A DNA stretch of 64,000 nucleotides from Algoriphagus sp. AK58 (lineage in GTDB: Bacteria > Bacteroidota > Bacteroidia > Cytophagales > Cyclobacteriaceae): assembly GCF_014324365.1 (NCBI RefSeq), contig NZ_QEIG01000005.1:302919-366918 (forward strand). The letters run 5' to 3'. The position numbers were made by a program, and so were the translations under genes. Below, one piece after another: positions 44,173 to 54,194 of this stretch. Positions within the stretch are counted from its first letter, which is position 1. Every line of letters begins with the position of its first letter. The notes below the pieces were generated by a model that searched no databases, was not told the origin of the DNA, and worked only from the letters and a program-made list of their open reading frames with translations.

Positions 44173-45435
44173 TTATTTGGAAGGTGGAGCCATTACTGTC
44201 CTCAAAAGATTTTCCTGATTTCCTTCGAAAGATTTCCTTATTTTATTTCCATCTCGGGTGAGGTTTTCAAAAATGCCCTGTTCTACAAGATCCCAAAGCG
44301 CATATTTCGCTTCTCCTGTCTCAGTGAATAGTCCAAAATGATTTTCCGAGCCAATGGGGTTGTTGGCATCCTTCCAGGGTTCATTAAAACCTTCAAAAAA
44401 GAAACAGGAAATACCTGCCTTATTGGTCCATTCGCGCATAAGCTGGTAATAGCGGGCTTGCTTGTATTCATCCGTAGCATGAGATCCATCTGGCCCATAT
44501 AGACCGTCTGAAATAGTTGCCCAGCCTGTTTCCCCGATGTGAACTGGCTTATTTACTCCAAGACTTTTCATGTAATTGGTTACTGAATCATATTGAGATT
44601 TGGCAAAATCCACAGCCCGGATCATGGCAGCATCGACTTTTTCGATTTCAGACCACTTGGATTCTTCTATGGGCACTCTCCAAAAATCCGGATTGTAATG
44701 GGTGTTGTGATAAGGATAGGTATGCATGGAGATGTAATCCACTGCTTTAATCAGTTTATTAAGGTCCTCTGTGTGGTACAGAGGATCTCCTCCTCCCCAA
44801 GAAGCAAAATCATCCGAACTCGTAATCCAAAGGTCTTTAGGTAGTTTTCCTTCGGCCTTAAGTCCTTGAAGGTAATTGACCCATTTTAAGATCACAGATG
44901 GCTGAACATAATAGCTGGTAGCCCACTTGACCATGGCTTCATTTCCCACAGCCAAAACTTTCACTATGTCAGGGTATTGGTTCGCCAGCGCTACAGCTCG
45001 GTCTATTTCCTCTGCGTTTTGTTCGCTTTCCACCTCATGATCAGGCTCTTGGCCTGTCCAAGCATTTTTACAGTCAATCCAGGCGCCTAACATCAAATAC
45101 ATTTCAAAGTCAGAATTCTCCTTCTTTAGTTCGGAAATGGCTTTGAGCAGATTGGAAGCATGGGCAAATTGCACGTTGTAGGTGCGCAGAACTCTTATGC
45201 CCATGGCAGAAAGGATTTTCATATCCTCTTTCAATTGCTCCACACTGGGTTGAATTTCCCGTGATTTTGCTCTGTATCCTTCGTAAGAAATGGCCTGATA
45301 GGCCGGGTTGCCTAAAATATCTTTTGCTGTCACTTCTATGTTTTTTTCTGATTGTATTTCTGATTTATTGGTGCAAGAAAAGCTTAGTGAAAAAGCTAAT
45401 CCCATGCAAAATGATCTAACGAGTGCTGAATTCAT
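44173..45435 (-). CDS. GH17-like lipoprotein glycosidase
   Basis: 420 aa. Lipoprotein signal with LSFSC (Cys21). The barrel has acid/base Glu166 (AVGNEAM) and nucleophile Glu302 (HIGETGWAT), plus ISYEGYRAKSRE near the start and CFFFEGFNEPWKD near the end. It is a divergent GH17-type enzyme, larger than the other two GH17 copies because of inserts. It probably works at the outer membrane or in the periplasm on beta-1,3-glucan or cyclic/branched derivatives. It sits between GH3 and the MFS-GH17 gene. Confidence 0.86.
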   Translation of the reverse strand: MNSALVRSFCMGLAFSLSFSCTNKSEIQSEKNIEVTAKDILGNPAYQAISYEGYRAKSREIQPSVEQLKEDMKILSAMGIRVLRTYNVQFAHASNLLKAISELKKENSDFEMYLMLGAWIDCKNAWTGQEPDHEVESEQNAEEIDRAVALANQYPDIVKVLAVGNEAMVKWATSYYVQPSVILKWVNYLQGLKAEGKLPKDLWITSSDDFASWGGGDPLYHTEDLNKLIKAVDYISMHTYPYHNTHYNPDFWRVPIEESKWSEIEKVDAAMIRAVDFAKSQYDSVTNYMKSLGVNKPVHIGETGWATISDGLYGPDGSHATDEYKQARYYQLMREWTNKAGISCFFFEGFNEPWKDANNPIGSENHFGLFTETGEAKYALWDLVEQGIFENLTRDGNKIRKSFEGNQENLLRTVMAPPSK

Positions 45436-45476
45436 ACTAAAGTGCCTTTTTAAGCATGATTAAATAAATCATTTGT

Positions 45477-47222
45477 TTACAGTTTGTTATGGTAATTTAA
45501 TCCGAATCCAAAAGGATAAAGCGGCTCTATGGAATTGTCCCAAAAGTTGGGTCCATATTTTCCTTTGTAATCTTCCACAGACTTTGGCCAGGAATGAGGT
45601 AATTTTCCTTTAAAATCAAATTGTCCAAAGAGTACTTCAGCAATTCCATCTCCCTCCGAACCCGGCAACCAAGCGGCTACAAAGGCATCACTTTGCTCGA
45701 TTTGTTGAGTCATCACCAAGGGTCTTCCTGAAATCAGGATGACCACGGTTTTAATACCTCTTTTTGCGTAAGCAGTAATGAATTTCTGCTGTTCCTCGGG
45801 AAGAGTGAGTTGGAAAAGATTCATTTCCCCTCCGATATCTCCAAAAAACTCCGCATAGGGATTTTCTCCCACCACAATCACGGCAACATCCACATTTTCC
45901 ACTTCGGCTGTACCCTCTCGGTCGTATCTTACTTCGTGAAGGGTAAACTTCTTGATTCCCTCAAGGATAGTGGTTGCGTCTTTATAGTTTTCTGTAGTGC
46001 CCTGCCAGTTGACTGTCCAACCTCCAGATTGCAAGCCGGAATTATCAGCCATAGGCCCTACTACCACGATTCTTGAGGTTCTTTTAAGAGGCAAAATGTG
46101 GTTTTCATTTTTCAAAAGAACCAAGGATTCTCTTACGGCCTGTCTGGCAACTGCTCTGTGTTCGGGGATCCCAATTTTTCCAATGAGGGTTTTGTCTGGA
46201 AAGGGATGATCAAAGAGGCCGAAACGGAATTTTTGCCTCAGAATCCTTCGTACAGCATCATTGATTCGATTTTCTGGGATACTTCCATCCAAAACGCCAT
46301 TGCGAACTCCTTCTTGAAACAAATCCAGATCCCCATCTACTGCCATCACCATGTCAATCCCCGCATTGATGATATCATTTTGCCCAAATCGAGAGTACGC
46401 CTTCCAATCCGACACCACAATCCCATCAAATTTCAATTCCCCCTTCAAAAGATCACTAATCAAAGCCTTGTGGGCATGCATCGGGATTCCATCCAAAGTA
46501 TTGAAGGACGCCATGATCGAAGCAATTCCCGATTCGATGGCAGCTTGATAGGGGGGAAGTAGTCGCTCGAGCACTTCCTCCCGACTCAGCGTGGTACTAC
46601 CGCCTTCCACTCCAAAATCTGTTGCCCCGTCTCCAATAAAATGCTTGGCTGTGGCCAATACCCCAGAATTTCCGAATTTTCCTTGATGCCCAATCACCGA
46701 AGCCTTGGTCAATTCAGCAGTTAACTCAGTGTTTTCTGAGAAGGCCTCATAGACACGTCCCCATTTCTCATTCATAGGAATGGCCACACAGGGTGAGAAT
46801 ACCCAATTAAATCCGGTTGCTTTGGATTCAATCGCTGTGATGGCAGCGGCTTTTTCTACCAGTTCAGGGTTTGCCGCCGCACCCAATCCGATATTATGAG
46901 GAAAAATAGTGGCGCCTTCGTAGGTGTTCTGACCATGCACAGCATCGACTCCAAATATCAAAGGGATTCCCAATCTGGTGGACAATGCCTGTTTTTGTAA
47001 TTCGGAAAATTTTGACTGCCATTCAGCGGCATTATTGCCCGGAAGAGGACCTTGGGTATGGATAACGGAGCCAATAAACTTGGTTTTGATTTCCTCAGGG
47101 CTGATGTCATCAAAATGGCGGACCTGACTCATTTGACCGATTTTTTCCTCAAGGGTCATCTGAGCTATCAAATTTTCTATTTTTTGCTCCAAATCCGGAT
47201 CGGTAGTGATATTCTTTGCCAT
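45477..47222 (-). CDS. GH3 beta-glucosidase, cytoplasmic
   Basis: 581 aa without a signal peptide (MAKNITTDPDLEQKIENLIA), unlike the secreted 750-aa BglX type; the fibronectin-III C-terminal domain is absent. The GH3 core has MTLEEKIGQMSQ, IPLIFGVDAVHGQN, the substrate-binding ATAKHFIGDGATDFG and nucleophile Asp272 in IVVSDWKAYS; the second alpha/beta domain has RIVVVGPMADN and VVILISGRPLVM. It probably releases glucose from the non-reducing end of imported beta-glucan oligosaccharides, complementing the phosphorylase upstream. Confidence 0.93.
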   Translation of the reverse strand: MAKNITTDPDLEQKIENLIAQMTLEEKIGQMSQVRHFDDISPEEIKTKFIGSVIHTQGPLPGNNAAEWQSKFSELQKQALSTRLGIPLIFGVDAVHGQNTYEGATIFPHNIGLGAAANPELVEKAAAITAIESKATGFNWVFSPCVAIPMNEKWGRVYEAFSENTELTAELTKASVIGHQGKFGNSGVLATAKHFIGDGATDFGVEGGSTTLSREEVLERLLPPYQAAIESGIASIMASFNTLDGIPMHAHKALISDLLKGELKFDGIVVSDWKAYSRFGQNDIINAGIDMVMAVDGDLDLFQEGVRNGVLDGSIPENRINDAVRRILRQKFRFGLFDHPFPDKTLIGKIGIPEHRAVARQAVRESLVLLKNENHILPLKRTSRIVVVGPMADNSGLQSGGWTVNWQGTTENYKDATTILEGIKKFTLHEVRYDREGTAEVENVDVAVIVVGENPYAEFFGDIGGEMNLFQLTLPEEQQKFITAYAKRGIKTVVILISGRPLVMTQQIEQSDAFVAAWLPGSEGDGIAEVLFGQFDFKGKLPHSWPKSVEDYKGKYGPNFWDNSIEPLYPFGFGLNYHNKL

Positions 47223-47244
47223 AGAACTTTAAAAGAGTAACTCT

Positions 47245-50200
47245 TTACCTCAACAAATCCTTGGTTAGGTACACGACCAATTTTTTGACTTCTCCCGTTC
47301 GATTGAAAATTTTTCTGCTTAGATCTTGATCAAGGGTTAAGGTACCTTCTTGAACTGCCTTTATTCCTCCTTCAAGAATGGCTTCCAGCCTTTTTTTAGA
47401 TCCTAATTCATAAACAACCGGCACTTGACAAAAGGTAAAGCAAAGTGAATTTTCACCAACTGGAGTTTTGATAGAAGTTCCCGTGATATCTATCCACTCA
47501 AAAACCTGACCCTCATTCAAAAACTCCGATTCCTTCAACATAAACGGGTTAAAGGATAGTTGACCGTTTTCAATTGCTACACCAAGCTCCCCAAAACGAC
47601 AAATGATATCTTCTTTCACTTGTCCTGTCATCCCGGGCTGCTGTGCTCCTTTGTGGGCTGGAGTGTGAGAGTAAGGGTCGGTTGGGAAGGCACCGTACAG
47701 GGCAGGGGATTTGTGTACCCCAATCCCCTCGTTAATCTCATAGTAGTGGGCGATCAATTTTCCCAGAATCTCATCTGAGGCTTTTTCTTTATAGGCTTTT
47801 ACGCAGCACTCAAGCACGGCAAGTTGAAGTTTGGATACCATGTGCCAATAAATTGATCCCAATCCTTCATAGCCAAAGAAAGTACCTGACCTGCCTGTAA
47901 AGGCTTTATGGTTAAACACCTTTTCGAAAACCTGAAGCACTTCATTTTTACTGGACTCAGTCAATGGGTAAGCATCCTCATCTAGGGCTTCAAAAGCAAC
48001 AAGAAGATCTGAGGCATTTTTAAAATTACCATTGAAGTGATAGTTACCATTGATGTCTTTTTCTATGATGCTCTTGTTACCATCTTTTAGCAGATGCGTC
48101 AATAAGGTAGATTTTGATACTTCTGATTTAGGAATGTTGTTTTTCTCCAAAAAACCCGGAAGTTCTTTATCAGGATAAAGCAGGTAACTGTATTGGTCTT
48201 TTCTGAAAAGTGCACTTGCTTTTAAGGCATCGAGCGTTTGAAGCGCTTCTGCTGAGGTTAAATAGCCTGAGCTCAAAGCTGCTACCTGACCTTCGAGCAT
48301 TTCGCTGAGGTAAGAAATAGAGACTTCCTCCTCGTTATCCAAAGACATCAAATTGTAGGCATGATAAAGATGGTCCTCTCGTTTATTCGCGCGTATGGTG
48401 TGCTCAAGGTAGCTTTGACAAATGGCAACGAAGTCCATCAATTCTTGAATTGATAGTGTTTTTCGTTGATTGCTAAATGACTCCTTGTAAATTTTCAGCC
48501 TGTATTTGCTGGCAGCAACACCTAAAGCATCAAGCACTGTTTTCCTGTTTTTATTGCTGATGGGGCCTGATAGCAAGTGATGATTGGAAAGTAATGCAGC
48601 AAAAGTCTCCTCAAAGAACTCCAACAATTCCTCTGAAATCTTAACCTCTGCGACTGGACTTTTTTCAAGAGAATGGATAAGGTAGTTCAAAAACCTTCTA
48701 AGGTAGTACAGAGTCACCATTGATACCCCGTTTCCTACCAGTGCGTTATTGGCATCATTCCATTCAGGCCTTTGAGTGTTCATCCAAATGCCACCTTCAG
48801 GAATGAAATTGGAAATCTTGGCCAAAACAGTTGCCAGTATCTTTTCAATAAAGTTTACGCGATGGATGGTGCCACTTTGATTTTGGAGTAGGGCAGCATC
48901 AGAACCCAGTTTATTCCATCTTTTTTGGATGGCATGGTCCAGTTCATGGTCAAAATCAATCGTGTCTTTAGGGTTCTGGAGGATTTCCTCGTAAGACTTG
49001 ATTTTGTAAGGCACGTTGGCGTAGACAAAAATATCCTCATTGAAAAAGTTGGCTAGACTTCCGGGAGAATAGTTTTCTGAAAATTCCAAAAACTTAAGCA
49101 GGTAGATGATCTGATGATCTCCCCAATAACCAATATAAGACCAAGGGTCATCGGCCTCGATTCTTTCCCAATCAATCCCGTTTTTAGTAATGCGGTAAGG
49201 ATTATAACCATCAAATGTTGAGGCATTTAAGAACTTGAGTATCATGCCATCAATGAATTCGGGGTAGGAGAAGGCAAGTGCTTCCCAATTCTGGAAAATA
49301 TCTCTCCAGTTACCTGCATAATACAAGACTTTGGCTCCGTCAGATTCATTCTTGGTATTGATGGAGAATTGATTCCAAGGCCTGCTTGGGTCTCCATGAC
49401 GTCGACTGAATTTCAATGGCAAGTACTCTAGGCAAAGCCTTTTAAAATTCAGATCTGTTGATTGACTGGCAAGTTTTTTATTGACAGAGACAGAAAATTG
49501 ATCCGGCAAGGATTCTAGGATGTTTTTATGGTTTGCGAAAACTTCCCGATTGGCATTCAATAAATTACCCTTCAAGTCTCCCTTTTCGATTTGATAATTA
49601 TGATCAAAAATACCTCCACGCATGATGTTAAATATGGCATTGGCAAAGTGACGTGTATCCTTTAGAAGGTCTGAGGTTAGTTGCAGTCCATCTGAGGCAG
49701 CATTAAGTGATACCAATTCACGTGTTCCAAGGTCAATGTCCTCCTTGACCTTGGAAGCTAAATTTTTATCGTTTTGGATTGATGCTGCCAAAGAGGAAAT
49801 TTGAGAAACATTTTGGTTGATATCGGCCAAAATCATCCATTCCATCTTTTGACCTGCTGCAAAAACCAAGTCAGCATTGATGAAGTAGGCACCTTTTTTT
49901 GCTTTGATGTCTGTTTCTTCAGTGATGGTTTTACCATTTCTGAAGGCATTCAATTGAGAAGAGGAGAGGAGACGCTTGGCATTTTCTATTCCTAGAGACC
50001 AAGCAACGCTGGCTTTCAATGCCTCACTGGGTTCAGGTTTATCTACGATGATTGCGCTCAAGGCAAAAATTCCGATACCACTTTCTTGGTCGAGTTCATT
50101 TCTTTTATAAGCATCTACCAAGTTGCTGCTTCTATTCTGCAGTGCGCTGCCCACTCCATATGGCATGATATTTTGGATGCCATCTATCAGGGAAAGGTTC

Positions 50201-50700
50201 ACTGTGGAATTGCTTTGGTTGATCAGTTTGCTGGTTTTAACAAAGCCGTAGGACTCACTGGTACACCATTGGTATTGAAAAGTCAGGTTTAAGTCCAAGT
50301 TTTCTTCTTCAAAAAGAATCTTATTGCCATAAATGTTCTTGTAGAGGTTTCTCTGGAGTCGGTAGAGGTTCGAATAATGAATTGAAAAAGGCTCCCAAAT
50401 GTGGAAGTTTCCTTCTTTTTGAACTCTGATGATGGTTTTTGAACCTGTAATCTCTGCCGATTCGATGATTTTGTCATCGGTGTAGTAGGGGAAGAGGGCG
50501 TTTTCAGGATCTTTCCTCCCGGCACTCAAGCCACCATTGCTACCGATAAACAACCAATGGTTGGAATTACTTACAATGCTCATGAAAAATGGCTGAATCT
50601 GATCCGAATTGGTTATTTTCAAATACTTCTCGCCATCTATTATAACTGTCTGTAATTTAACTTCTTGACTATCTCTATATTCAGTGGAATTGTAATTCAT
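47245..50700 (-). CDS. GH149/GH161-like beta-1,3-glucan phosphorylase (clan GH-Q)
   Basis: About 1151 aa from the ATG at 50698-50700; a TTG at 50748 would add 16 residues. No signal peptide, so cytoplasmic. The length and layout (N-terminal beta-sandwich about 20-330, helical (alpha/alpha)6 barrel about 340-850, C-terminal sheet) resemble GH149 and GH161 phosphorylases, larger than GH94 (about 800). Diagnostic-looking blocks are SRRHGDPSRPWNQFS, YYAGNWRDIFQNWE, DPWSYIGYWGDHQ (candidate catalytic Asp, about residue 528) and HKGAQQPGMTGQVKED (candidate phosphate loop, about 1015-1030). GH149 enzymes phosphorolyse beta-1,3-glucan to glucose-1-phosphate; the surrounding GH17 and GH3 genes fit. 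Family choice between GH149 and GH161 needs alignment. Confidence 0.78.
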   Translation of the reverse strand: MNYNSTEYRDSQEVKLQTVIIDGEKYLKITNSDQIQPFFMSIVSNSNHWLFIGSNGGLSAGRKDPENALFPYYTDDKIIESAEITGSKTIIRVQKEGNFHIWEPFSIHYSNLYRLQRNLYKNIYGNKILFEEENLDLNLTFQYQWCTSESYGFVKTSKLINQSNSTVNLSLIDGIQNIMPYGVGSALQNRSSNLVDAYKRNELDQESGIGIFALSAIIVDKPEPSEALKASVAWSLGIENAKRLLSSSQLNAFRNGKTITEETDIKAKKGAYFINADLVFAAGQKMEWMILADINQNVSQISSLAASIQNDKNLASKVKEDIDLGTRELVSLNAASDGLQLTSDLLKDTRHFANAIFNIMRGGIFDHNYQIEKGDLKGNLLNANREVFANHKNILESLPDQFSVSVNKKLASQSTDLNFKRLCLEYLPLKFSRRHGDPSRPWNQFSINTKNESDGAKVLYYAGNWRDIFQNWEALAFSYPEFIDGMILKFLNASTFDGYNPYRITKNGIDWERIEADDPWSYIGYWGDHQIIYLLKFLEFSENYSPGSLANFFNEDIFVYANVPYKIKSYEEILQNPKDTIDFDHELDHAIQKRWNKLGSDAALLQNQSGTIHRVNFIEKILATVLAKISNFIPEGGIWMNTQRPEWNDANNALVGNGVSMVTLYYLRRFLNYLIHSLEKSPVAEVKISEELLEFFEETFAALLSNHHLLSGPISNKNRKTVLDALGVAASKYRLKIYKESFSNQRKTLSIQELMDFVAICQSYLEHTIRANKREDHLYHAYNLMSLDNEEEVSISYLSEMLEGQVAALSSGYLTSAEALQTLDALKASALFRKDQYSYLLYPDKELPGFLEKNNIPKSEVSKSTLLTHLLKDGNKSIIEKDINGNYHFNGNFKNASDLLVAFEALDEDAYPLTESSKNEVLQVFEKVFNHKAFTGRSGTFFGYEGLGSIYWHMVSKLQLAVLECCVKAYKEKASDEILGKLIAHYYEINEGIGVHKSPALYGAFPTDPYSHTPAHKGAQQPGMTGQVKEDIICRFGELGVAIENGQLSFNPFMLKESEFLNEGQVFEWIDITGTSIKTPVGENSLCFTFCQVPVVYELGSKKRLEAILEGGIKAVQEGTLTLDQDLSRKIFNRTGEVKKLVVYLTKDLLR

Positions 50701-50797
50701 ATGGGAGTCTATTTTTGGTGGGTTTTTAAAGCAAACCAAATTCCTCAAAGGGATTTGGTAAATTAAAATTTAAAGATTTTTTAGTTTTTCTTTGGAA

Positions 50798-52093
50798 TCA
50801 TTGAGGAGATATCAGCTTATGCTGTTCAGCTTTTGATACTGCATCAGCTAAATCTATGGAAGCAAAATGGTTTTCTATTTTTTCTAAGGTCATTTCAGCG
50901 GAGTAGGGGTTTAGTTCATGAACTTTCTGAAGCGCATAATATGCCGCTCTAGGATGAAGTTTGTAAAAACCCTCTGCATTGGTCGGACCTTTTGCACAGA
51001 TCCCAAACCACTCCTCGTTCATATTATTCTCACCTTCCACATAATCATGAAGGTAGCCTCCATTGGCCCAAGAAGATTCAGTATTATGGATGTTAAGATC
51101 CTTGGTTTGGCCGTATTTCCACCATCCGTCACTGAACTGGAACGTGTATCCTCCAATTGAATTTCCTGCTTTTCCCAATCCTGCGGCGTTTTCATAAACC
51201 TCCTTCCAATTGCCAACCAAAAAATAAGCTTGGGATTCCTGGTCCTCCATCTTTTTGACAGAGTGAAAGGCATCTGCGCCAAATTCAGTCAATAAAACGG
51301 GTTTATTTAATTCATCCCGCACTCGTTCAAAAGTGTCTCCAAATGAAATTCCCCTGTAAATGTTCGTTCCGAAAATATCGATGTCTTTACATTCCTCTTT
51401 GATAATCTCCATAAAGAGCAGGTCGCCATTGCAAATTGCTATCGGAACGCTGGCGTCAATACTTTTCATAGCCACCGTTGCCTCATTGAATAATTTGTAC
51501 ATGGCAGTGGCTCTGAGGGTGGATTGTTCGTCTTGTACAGGGATATCTTCTGTTTCGGCACCAGCCCAAAACAATCCATAGTTGTTTTCATTGCCAAGAA
51601 GGTATAGTAAGAGACCGGGAGTTCCTCGATATTCTTGGACCAAATCGGTCACCTCTTTTACTAGTAGTTCTTTTACCCGAGGGTCCGCATAATCCGTATT
51701 TTCCATCCAATCACCCTCAATAGGCAATCCATACCTTCCGAAGGAATGGTTGAGCATCGTATAAATGCCATAATTTTCAAAAATATATTGAATCCATTTC
51801 GGGGGAATTCCTGTGTATATTCTAACTGAATTGACGCCTATATTTTTTAATAAGGACATTTCAGCATCCAAGGCGGCCGCGATATAATCCTCAGGCTGAT
51901 CCCAAAGAATATAGTTGAAATTCGTGTCAATTGGGAAATAATCCCAATTCATTCCATTTATCATGAAATCTTCACCCTTGACCTGTAGTCTCATTCCATT
52001 TTCATCATGGACAACAGCTACGAGATTATTTTGGGCGTTTACATTTATGGTTGAAATAAGCAGGCCTAATGCTAAAAAGTGGAAATATTTCAT
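50798..52093 (-). CDS. Secreted GH2/GH5-clan TIM-barrel glycosidase (GH158-like?)
   Basis: About 431 aa from the ATG at 52091-52093, preceded by a GTG codon in frame. Signal peptide ends INVNAQ. The barrel shows VKGEDFMINGMNWDYFP, NIGVNSVRIYTGIPP, acid/base Glu169 in LLGNENN and nucleophile Glu270 in LLTEFGAD, a clan GH-A arrangement. It resembles the C-terminal barrel of GH2 and could be GH158, a family of endo-beta-1,3-glucanases in gut Bacteroidota, but I cannot fix the family by eye. It heads the operon and is its exported enzyme, so it probably makes oligosaccharides for the importer. Confidence 0.8.
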   Translation of the reverse strand: MKYFHFLALGLLISTINVNAQNNLVAVVHDENGMRLQVKGEDFMINGMNWDYFPIDTNFNYILWDQPEDYIAAALDAEMSLLKNIGVNSVRIYTGIPPKWIQYIFENYGIYTMLNHSFGRYGLPIEGDWMENTDYADPRVKELLVKEVTDLVQEYRGTPGLLLYLLGNENNYGLFWAGAETEDIPVQDEQSTLRATAMYKLFNEATVAMKSIDASVPIAICNGDLLFMEIIKEECKDIDIFGTNIYRGISFGDTFERVRDELNKPVLLTEFGADAFHSVKKMEDQESQAYFLVGNWKEVYENAAGLGKAGNSIGGYTFQFSDGWWKYGQTKDLNIHNTESSWANGGYLHDYVEGENNMNEEWFGICAKGPTNAEGFYKLHPRAAYYALQKVHELNPYSAEMTLEKIENHFASIDLADAVSKAEQHKLISPQ

Positions 52094-52401
52094 CACATTT
52101 TAGAAATGAATGTTAGGTTAATAAACATGAACTTTTGCATCAATTTTTCATGAATTTCCTAATAAAAGAGTTTTGAGCAAATTGAATGACTACATCAATT
52201 CTTTCTCTTTGCTACTACAAAACCTCATTTAAAGGGGCAAATAGCCAATTTAAGCCTGTTCTTGACTATACTCTGGCTTAATGGTGTAAAGTCTATTCTA
52301 TTTTTGTTTTATAATTTATATTATGTTAAATAAAAATTTTAATCTTTCGATTCCCTACTTTTCCTAACTTCCCATCAATCCATCCAACACTGATCAATCT
52401 C
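52094..52401. other. Divergent intergenic region between the glucan operon and SLC13 gene
   Basis: 308 bp, AT-rich, must contain the promoters of both flanking units. A TATTTTTG at 52299-52306 matches the Bacteroidota -7 consensus for the plus-strand SLC13 gene, but no matching -33 was seen; no consensus match was found for the minus-strand operon. No ORF or strong palindrome. Confidence 0.45.
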
Positions 52402-53868
52402 ATGAATCATTGGCTTCCCCGATTGGGCCTTTACTTGGGACCTGTTTCTTTTCTTCTAATCTATTTCCTGTTTTCCTCACCTGATTTAAATCCCCAAGCT
52501 AAAGCCATGTTGGCCATGACTGTTTGGATGGCAGTTTGGTGGATCACTGAGGCTATGCCTATCGCCGGCACAGCATTGTTGCCTTTGATTCTTATGCCAT
52601 TACTTGGGATTCTAAAAATTGATCTTGTATCCGCTAATTACATGCATCCCACTGTGCTCCTTTATATGGGGGGTTTTTTATTGGCGACAGGAATTGAAAA
52701 GTGGAATTTGCACCGAAGGATTGCACTTAACATAATAAATTTATTAGGCACTGACCTTCGTAGAATCGTATTGGGATTTATTCTAGCGACAGGATTTTTA
52801 TCTATGTGGATCTCCAATTCGGCCACCGCATTGATGATGTTACCGATCGGTTTGGCAGTAGTCGGACAGTTCAAAGAACAACTTGGTGATTCGAACTATT
52901 TGCTTTCCAGTAATTTAGGTAAAAATATCATGCTTGGGATTGCTTATGCTTCTTCTATCGGAGGCATGGCTACCTTAATTGGCACTCCAACCAATGCTAT
53001 TCTTTCTGCTGTAGTCAAAGAAATGTATGATTATAGTATTGCCTTTGATCAGTGGATGTTATTCGGACTTCCTTTTTCTCTAATTCTTTTGGGAATTTGT
53101 TGGTATTACCTGGTTTCTTTTGGCAATCCTCTTCCTCAGAACTTTCGTCTTGGAGATGGCAAATCTGTAGTATCACAACAGCTTAAGGCATTGGGAAAAA
53201 TTACTTTCGAAGAAAAAACGGTTATGATCGTTTTTGCTCTGGTTTGCTTTTCTTGGATTACACGAAGTTTCTTTCTAGTCAATTTTATTCCTGCGCTTGA
53301 TGACACCATTATTGTTTTGACGGGAGTAGTATTACTCCTTCTTCTCCCCTCCTCGCGTTCAGGTGAACGGATTTTGGACTGGAAAACGGCGGAAAAGATC
53401 CCTTGGGGCGTGTTGATTCTTTTCGGAGGTGGTTTAGCATTGGCAGAAGGTTTCAAAGAAACCGGTCTTGCCGAATGGATAGGTCAAAAATTCACCTTGA
53501 TCGAAGGGGTTGGTTTCTTTGTCTTATTACTGATTATCATTGCTTCAGTTAATTTTCTCACTGAAGTCACTTCCAATGTGGCGACTGCATCCATGCTTTT
53601 GCCAATTTTGGCTTCGGTGGCTATCAAGTTAGATCTTCATCCATTTGGCCTAATGGTCGGAGCAACTTTGGCAGCTAGCTGTGCCTTTATGCTTCCGGTG
53701 GCCACTCCGCCCAATGCGGTGGTTTTTGGTTCGGGTTATTTACAGATGAAAGACATGGTAAAAGCCGGACTTTGGCTGAATATTCTTTCCATTCTGATCA
53801 TTACTCTGATGGTTTATTTTGTGTTGCCATGGCTTTGGGGGATTGAATTGGAAGCTTATCCATTTTGA
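52402..53868 (+). CDS. SLC13/DASS family sodium:dicarboxylate-type transporter
   Basis: 488 aa with about 11-12 helices. The two pseudo-symmetric substrate loops are SMWISNSATALMMLPIGLAV and FLTEVTSNVATASMLLP, the family's SNT-like signatures (here SNS and SNV). The early MAVWWITEAMPIAGTALLPL and the final ATPPNAVVFGSGY also fit. It should import a di- or tricarboxylate or sulfate with sodium. It is divergent from the beta-1,3-glucan operon and seems to be a single-gene unit. Confidence 0.93.
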   Translation: MNHWLPRLGLYLGPVSFLLIYFLFSSPDLNPQAKAMLAMTVWMAVWWITEAMPIAGTALLPLILMPLLGILKIDLVSANYMHPTVLLYMGGFLLATGIEKWNLHRRIALNIINLLGTDLRRIVLGFILATGFLSMWISNSATALMMLPIGLAVVGQFKEQLGDSNYLLSSNLGKNIMLGIAYASSIGGMATLIGTPTNAILSAVVKEMYDYSIAFDQWMLFGLPFSLILLGICWYYLVSFGNPLPQNFRLGDGKSVVSQQLKALGKITFEEKTVMIVFALVCFSWITRSFFLVNFIPALDDTIIVLTGVVLLLLLPSSRSGERILDWKTAEKIPWGVLILFGGGLALAEGFKETGLAEWIGQKFTLIEGVGFFVLLLIIIASVNFLTEVTSNVATASMLLPILASVAIKLDLHPFGLMVGATLAASCAFMLPVATPPNAVVFGSGYLQMKDMVKAGLWLNILSILIITLMVYFVLPWLWGIELEAYPF

Positions 53869-54194
53869 GTTCGGACCGGAGTTGAATCTTAGACTACTCC
53901 GAGCTTCTTAATTCGGTGTTTGATAGTCACTCATCGATATTTCATGTTCATTTCATATTCGACGGTTCATTCAGGACATTGGACGTTCATCACCCTTTGC
54001 GTGCAATTTGATAATCAATTTTGGAGGTCTAACGCGGATGATGACTATCGAACTCAGATGCCATTTTTGCCATCCTAAATCATTTCTATCCCAAAAACTG
54101 CCTGTTTCGTCCCATTTTTTTGATTGACTTGAAGGTGTGCTTTAATCTTGGTCTTAGTTAGTAAAAAGACGAAAACTAAACCAACTTCTACTTT
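53869..54194. other. 326-bp gap with degenerate repeat-like sequence
   Basis: No ORF. The section around 53930-53995 is a degenerate string built on TTCAT/GATATT/GGACATT words (catcgatatttcatgttc, attcaggacattggac), typical of intergenic filler in this phylum; a similar string lies at 62720-62790. The promoter of the serine hydrolase operon should be in the last 80 bases. Confidence 0.5.
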
